In this document: positions 43,454 through 46,771 of the stretch, piece after piece
How positions within the stretch are numbered: position 1 is the first letter of the stretch
Layout: the number at the start of each line of letters is the position of its first letter
Origin: JAIVHA01 sp965367295
GTDB taxonomy: Bacteria > Pseudomonadota > Gammaproteobacteria > DSM-19610
Assembly (NCBI GenBank): GCA_965367295.1
Contig: CBDUHN010000028.1
Span: 1 to 46,771, forward strand
DNA length: 46,771 bases
Direction of reading: 5' to 3'
The notes under the pieces: generated by a model
Databases searched by the model: none
The model's input: the letters and a program-made list of their open reading frames with translations, nothing else
Told to the model about the DNA's origin: nothing
Program-made: the position numbers and the translations under genes

Positions 43454-44644
43454 ATGGAATTTCGTGACTATCTCAAGATCCTGGTGGCAAAGGAAGGTTC
43501 GGACCTGTACCTGAGCACCGGTGCGCCAGTGTGCGCCAAATTCCATGGCCAGCTCAAGGCCCTGGAACAGGAGCCCCTGACCGCCGCACGGGTGAAAGAG
43601 ATCGCCTACGAAATCATGGATGCCGAGCAGATCGCCCAGTTCGAAGCCAAGCCGGAGATGAACCTGGCCATTTCGGAATCCGGCATCGGCCGCTTCCGCG
43701 TCAACATCTTCAAGCAACGCAACACCATCTCCATAGTGATCCGCAACATCGTCACCAATATCCCCAAAATGGAAACCCTGGGTCTGCCCCCCATCCTCCG
43801 GGACATCATCATGTCCAAGCGTGGCCTGGTGTTGTTCGTGGGCGCCACCGGGTCCGGCAAGTCCACCTCCCTGGCCTCGCTGATCGATTACCGCAACACC
43901 AATGCCGCCGGCCACATCATCACCATCGAAGACCCGGTGGAATTCGTGCACTCGCACAAGAAATCCATCGTTAACCAGCGTGAAGTGGGCATGGATACCG
44001 ACAGCTACGAGGATGCCCTGAAAAACACCCTGCGCCAGGCTCCTGACGTGATCCTGATCGGCGAGATCCGCGACCGCGAAACCATGGAACACGCCATCGC
44101 CTTCGCCGAAACCGGTCACCTGGCCATCTCCACCCTGCATGCCAACAACGCCAACCAGGCCCTGGACCGCATTATCAACTTCTTTCCCGAGGAGCGTCGC
44201 AACCAGCTGCTGCTGGACCTGTCACTGAACCTGCGCGCCTTCGTGTCCCAGCGGCTGATCCCCACCGTGGACGGCAAGCGTGCCGCTGCCGTGGAAATCC
44301 TGATCGGCACCCCGCTGGTGCAGGATATGATCCGCCGTGGTGACGTGCATGAAATCAAGGAAGTGATGCAGAAGTCGGAAAACATCGGCATGCAGACCTT
44401 CGATAGCGCCCTGCTGAAACTCCATCAGGAAGGCCGTATTTCCCTGGAAGAGGCGTTGCGCAATGCCGATTCCGCCAACAACCTGCGCCTGAAGATCAGC
44501 CTCGGCGACAAGGCTTCGGCACCCGCCACCCCGGCGGCGAAACCGGAGGCCCCCGCCACCGAATCCAAACCGGCCGACATCAGTCTCGGTGGCCTGTCGC
44601 TGGCGCCCGTCGAGGACGAAGCCAGCGAGGAAGCAGCCCTGTAA
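43454..44644 (+). CDS. pilU: PilU, type IV pilus retraction ATPase
   Basis: 396 aa hexameric ATPase that aids PilT in pilus retraction and twitching. The N-terminus FRDYLKILVAKEGSDLYLST is the PilU signature that tells it from PilT. Walker A GATGSGKST (130-138), the Asp box TIEDPVEF (157-164), Walker B VILIGEIRD (199-207) and the His box AETGHLAISTLHA (218-230) are intact. The C-terminal ~40 residues are an Ala/Pro/Glu-rich tail that is probably disordered. Strong GAGGAG before ATG 43454. pilT is not adjacent. Confidence 0.95.
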   Translation: MEFRDYLKILVAKEGSDLYLSTGAPVCAKFHGQLKALEQEPLTAARVKEIAYEIMDAEQIAQFEAKPEMNLAISESGIGRFRVNIFKQRNTISIVIRNIVTNIPKMETLGLPPILRDIIMSKRGLVLFVGATGSGKSTSLASLIDYRNTNAAGHIITIEDPVEFVHSHKKSIVNQREVGMDTDSYEDALKNTLRQAPDVILIGEIRDRETMEHAIAFAETGHLAISTLHANNANQALDRIINFFPEERRNQLLLDLSLNLRAFVSQRLIPTVDGKRAAAVEILIGTPLVQDMIRRGDVHEIKEVMQKSENIGMQTFDSALLKLHQEGRISLEEALRNADSANNLRLKISLGDKASAPATPAAKPEAPATESKPADISLGGLSLAPVEDEASEEAAL

Positions 44645-44837
44645 CACAGGGACTCACCCGCAGGGTTTCAACCCGACGGGATCTGGGACCACACTGCCAA
44701 CACCAGTGCCCAGATGAAAAAAATCGCTATTTTACAATACGTTCCCACGACAACCGCTCCACAGCCAATCCCGGACTCCAGCCCGTAACGACGACTTGGC
44801 GGCCAGTCCTATTCCCCGCTGGGAAAATCAGCGCGCA

Positions 44838-44870
44838 GGGGAATAATGCCCGTGGCACAATCGTCCTAAT
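44838..44870 (+). promoter_or_regulatory. ECF-sigma-type promoter candidate
   Basis: GGGGAATAA (44838-44846) and CGTCCTAAT (44862-44870) lie 15 bases apart, which matches the general -35 GGAA / -10 CGTC layout of promoters read by ECF sigma factors. It ends 30 bases before the ECF gene, suiting autoregulation. Confidence 0.55.
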
Positions 44871-44900
44871 ACCTGAACCCGAAACCCTGCAGGTAAATCC

Positions 44901-45452
44901 ATGGGTGTTATTACCAGAATTTATAAAAATCGAGAGTTGCGTATAACGCTGGAGGAGAGCCGGGGCCGGTTGTACCGCATTGCGTACTCCTGGTGCCATA
45001 ACGCCGCGCTGGCCGACGACCTGGTGCAGGAAACCCTCACCAAGGCCTTGAAATACAGTGACCAGCTGCGGGATCCCAATACGATCAAGTCCTGGCTCTA
45101 CAAGATTCTGACCAACTGCTGGCGCGATCATTTCCGGCGCAGCCGCGAAACGGTGGATATCGACGACGTGGTGCTCGTGGAAGAGCACACACCCGAGGAC
45201 CATCACCAGCGCATGGAAGTGGTCGAAAAGGTACGGGCCGGCATCGCCACCCTGCCCGTGGGGCAACGGCAGGTGCTGACCCTGGTCGATCTTGAAGGCT
45301 GCTCCTATATCGAAGTGGCCGAGATCCTGGACGTGCCAATCGGCACCGTCATGAGCCGCCTGTGCCGGGCACGGCGGGCGCTCAAGGACGCGCTGCTGGC
45401 AGCGGAGGCACCGCCCAAGGAGGCGGGGGCCCATATCAGGAGAGTGAAATGA
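44901..45452 (+). CDS. ECF-subfamily RNA polymerase sigma factor
   Basis: 183 aa. Sigma region 2 runs from about 24 to 83 (YRIAYSWCHNAALADDLVQE, then TIKSWLYKILTNCWRDHFRR) and region 4 from about 118 to 168 (LPVGQRQVLTLVDLEGCSYI, then VAEILDVPIGTVMSRLCRAR). There is no region 3 or 1.1, as usual for ECF. The stop overlaps the next gene's ATG (ATGA), pairing it with the membrane anti-sigma candidate. A GGAATAA/CGTCCTAA promoter lies upstream. The stimulus is unknown. Confidence 0.95.
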   Translation: MGVITRIYKNRELRITLEESRGRLYRIAYSWCHNAALADDLVQETLTKALKYSDQLRDPNTIKSWLYKILTNCWRDHFRRSRETVDIDDVVLVEEHTPEDHHQRMEVVEKVRAGIATLPVGQRQVLTLVDLEGCSYIEVAEILDVPIGTVMSRLCRARRALKDALLAAEAPPKEAGAHIRRVK

Positions 45453-46201
45453 AGTACGAAGACTCTATTTCCGAAGAACAGCTGAATGCCTTTATCGACG
45501 GCGAGCTGGGCAGCGAAGACCGCAGCCGCGTGCTGGAGGCCATCCAGGGGGATGCCGGCCTGAAGGCCGCCGCCTGCGAACTGCGCACGGTGCAGGAACT
45601 GGTGCGGAACGCCTATGACTACCCGGACCAGGAAGAACAGCGCCGCTGCCCACCCGCACTCGGCAGCTGGGGCAAGGCCATCGCCGCCTCCCTGCTGCTG
45701 GCCTGTGGCGGCATGCTCGGCTGGCTCAGCCACGAGCAGAGCACCGAATCCAAGCTGCAGGCCATGTTCTGGGATGAACAGAGCAGTTTCCAGAATGCCA
45801 GCATCGTGCAGGCCTCCGAGGACCAGGGCTACAAGAAGGTGCTGGTGCATGTAAACACCTCCAACCTCGACAAGATCAAGGAGGCACTGGACACCGCCGA
45901 GGAGCTGCTGCAGACCTATGCCCAGACCGACCAGGCTGCGGAAATGGAGATCGTCGCCAACTCGGGCGGGCTGGACCTCTTGCGCGCGGGCCACTCTCCC
46001 TATGCCGCGCGGGTGCGCGAACTGCAACAGCGTTACGTGAACCTGACCTTCCTGGCCTGCCAGACCGCCATGGACCGTGTGAAACGTGAACAGGGTATCG
46101 ATGTATCCAAGGAGCTACTGCCGGGCGTGGGGGTCACCCCCTCCGCGCTGGACCAGATCCTGGACCGGCTGCGTGAAGGCTGGGTCTATATCAAAGTGTG
46201 A
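45449..46201 (+). CDS. Membrane anti-sigma-like protein fused to a DsrE-like domain
   Basis: 250 aa, in three parts. Residues 1-60 (SISEEQLNAFIDGELGSEDR, later CELRTVQELVRNAY) resemble the cytoplasmic anti-sigma domain but lack the His-Cys-Cys zinc site of ZAS proteins. A single transmembrane helix follows at about 75-94 (GKAIAASLLLACGGMLGWLS). Residues 129-250 resemble DsrE/DsrF proteins: YKKVLVHVNTSNLDKIKEAL, MEIVANSGGLDLL, VNLTFLACQTAMDRV with Cys204, and the end LLPGVGVTPSALDQILDRLR then EGWVYIKV. The DsrE-like part would lie in the periplasm. It overlaps the sigma gene and ends in a strong terminator, so they form a two-gene operon. The fusion is direct sequence reading; sensing of sulfur or redox state is inference. 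Confidence 0.85.
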   Translation: MKYEDSISEEQLNAFIDGELGSEDRSRVLEAIQGDAGLKAAACELRTVQELVRNAYDYPDQEEQRRCPPALGSWGKAIAASLLLACGGMLGWLSHEQSTESKLQAMFWDEQSSFQNASIVQASEDQGYKKVLVHVNTSNLDKIKEALDTAEELLQTYAQTDQAAEMEIVANSGGLDLLRAGHSPYAARVRELQQRYVNLTFLACQTAMDRVKREQGIDVSKELLPGVGVTPSALDQILDRLREGWVYIKV

Positions 46202-46232
46202 TTTTCTCCAGCTCTCCTCCGACTCTGGAACG

Positions 46233-46257
46233 CCCCGCCCCCTGCGGGGTTTTTTTT
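46233..46257 (+). terminator. Rho-independent terminator
   Basis: Stem CCCCGC/GCGGGG (46233-46238 with 46244-46249) followed by eight T. It ends the sigma/anti-sigma operon. Confidence 0.93.
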
Positions 46258-46283
46258 GTCCTGCTACTACTTGAACATCAGTC

Positions 46284-46771
46284 TTTTCAGTTTGCCTGCC
46301 ATACCATCACCTTCCTTCCGCCCTTTGCTGGGCGGGTTACTTCCTTTTATCCGGCCAAGAGAATGCAATCAAAGAGAAGGCTGTCCCCGACGGCTTGCCC
46401 GCTGCGCGGGTGCCCTGTGCTTCTCGGCCGCGCCAGCGGGGAGCAGGGGTGCCGGATTTTGGCAGGTCCGGATTCATGCATATGGTGTTCTTTTTCGTTT
46501 GTCTGCCATTCCATAGCTTTTTTTCCGCCCCTGGCTGGGCGGGTTCATTTTCTTTGCCCCGCCAAAGAAAACGAACCAAAAGAAAGGCGGCCCGACGGCT
46601 TGCGGGCTGCGCCCGTTCCCTGCGCTTCTCGCCGCTTTGCGCGCTCGCCCAACTCGCAGCATTTCCGGGAACGGGGAAATCGTCCATTCCCGGAAATACT
46701 ACTCAAACAGGGGGCTCGCTTTCCCGCAAACCGGCTGCGATGCTCGGCGGCGCCAACGGGGATCCGGGTGC
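46284..46771. repeat. Tandem copies of a long GC-rich noncoding repeat
   Basis: Two diverged units of about 207 bases (about 46284-46490 and 46491-46697) share, in order, TTTGYCTGCCATWCCAT, CTGGGCGGGTT, a C-rich pyrimidine block followed by its A-rich counterpart, CCCGACGGCTTGC and TGCGCTTCTC-like blocks. A third partial copy begins near 46731 and runs out of the window. The second unit also ends in an 11-bp inverted repeat (46661-46671 with 46687-46697). Similar repeats are dispersed in many proteobacterial genomes. Frames inside are artefacts. Confidence 0.75.

Noticed and set aside
44727..45434. Minus-strand open frame opposite the ECF sigma gene
   Set aside because: Antisense to a sigma factor with clear regions 2 and 4; no recognisable features.
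46337..46687. Minus-strand open frame of 116 codons
   Set aside because: It lies wholly in the noncoding tandem repeat, is Arg/Pro/Ala-rich without a fold pattern, and frames of this kind arise wherever the repeat occurs.
1..46771. CRISPR arrays, tRNA or rRNA genes, prophage, insertion sequences
   Set aside because: No regularly spaced direct repeats, no cloverleaf-type sequence, and no transposase, integrase or phage structural protein was seen on either strand.

Overview
The window looks like chromosomal DNA of a free-living, sulfur-oxidizing gammaproteobacterium of the Chromatiales/Thioalkalivibrio kind. This is inferred from gene content: the thiosulfate-oxidizing cytochrome pair soxXA, a beta carbonic anhydrase, speD, glnE, pilU, a Gram-negative Kdo/lipid A acylation locus, GC-rich coding sequence and short dispersed palindromes. 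I see no rRNA, tRNA, CRISPR array, prophage or insertion sequence.

Layout. 1-7520: an anion transporter cut by the window edge (-), tex (-), a zinc-controlled diguanylate cyclase of the DgcZ type (-), speD with a small co-directional gene (+), and a second SLC13-type transporter with TrkA-C domains (-). 7620-18517: mostly single-gene units: an Fe(II)/2-oxoglutarate oxygenase, carbonic anhydrase, cyclopropane fatty acid synthase, two unrelated metallophosphoesterases (one exported, behind a Pho-box-like repeat), a DUF3014 protein, a PhnA/YjdM-type protein, an OmpW-like barrel, CsaA, a GST-like protein and several unknowns. 18802-20054: translationally coupled soxX-soxA behind a palindrome-rich promoter region. 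20055-22282: an AT-richer island with two exported DUF1566-like proteins that end in VPxPA-CTERM-type tails, separated by an attC-like stem-loop. 22283-28501: a 76-aa protein, thiC with a TPP riboswitch, then a pcm-like methyltransferase, rhodanese and tolC in one run, an isochorismatase-family hydrolase and a hemerythrin-like protein.

28577-38973 is a cell-surface glycan region: waaA (-) diverges from lpxL, an O-antigen-ligase-like protein, a DxD glycosyltransferase, a GT25 and a GT10 (+). These converge on a minus-strand operon of ELM1-like protein, GT4, GT11 and a second GT10. The combination GT25 + two GT10 + GT11 is the family set that Helicobacter pylori uses for fucosylated Lewis-type O-chains, so a fucosylated surface glycan is plausible here.

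39114-46771: a zf-CHCC protein, ilvE, glnE, pilU, then the most unusual element: an ECF sigma factor overlapping a single-pass membrane protein that has an anti-sigma-like N-terminus and a DsrE-like C-terminus, preceded by an ECF-type promoter candidate. This could be a signalling module reading sulfur or redox state in the periplasm. The window ends in tandem copies of a long GC-rich noncoding repeat. At least six copies of a short palindrome built on GAATTCATTC lie between genes.
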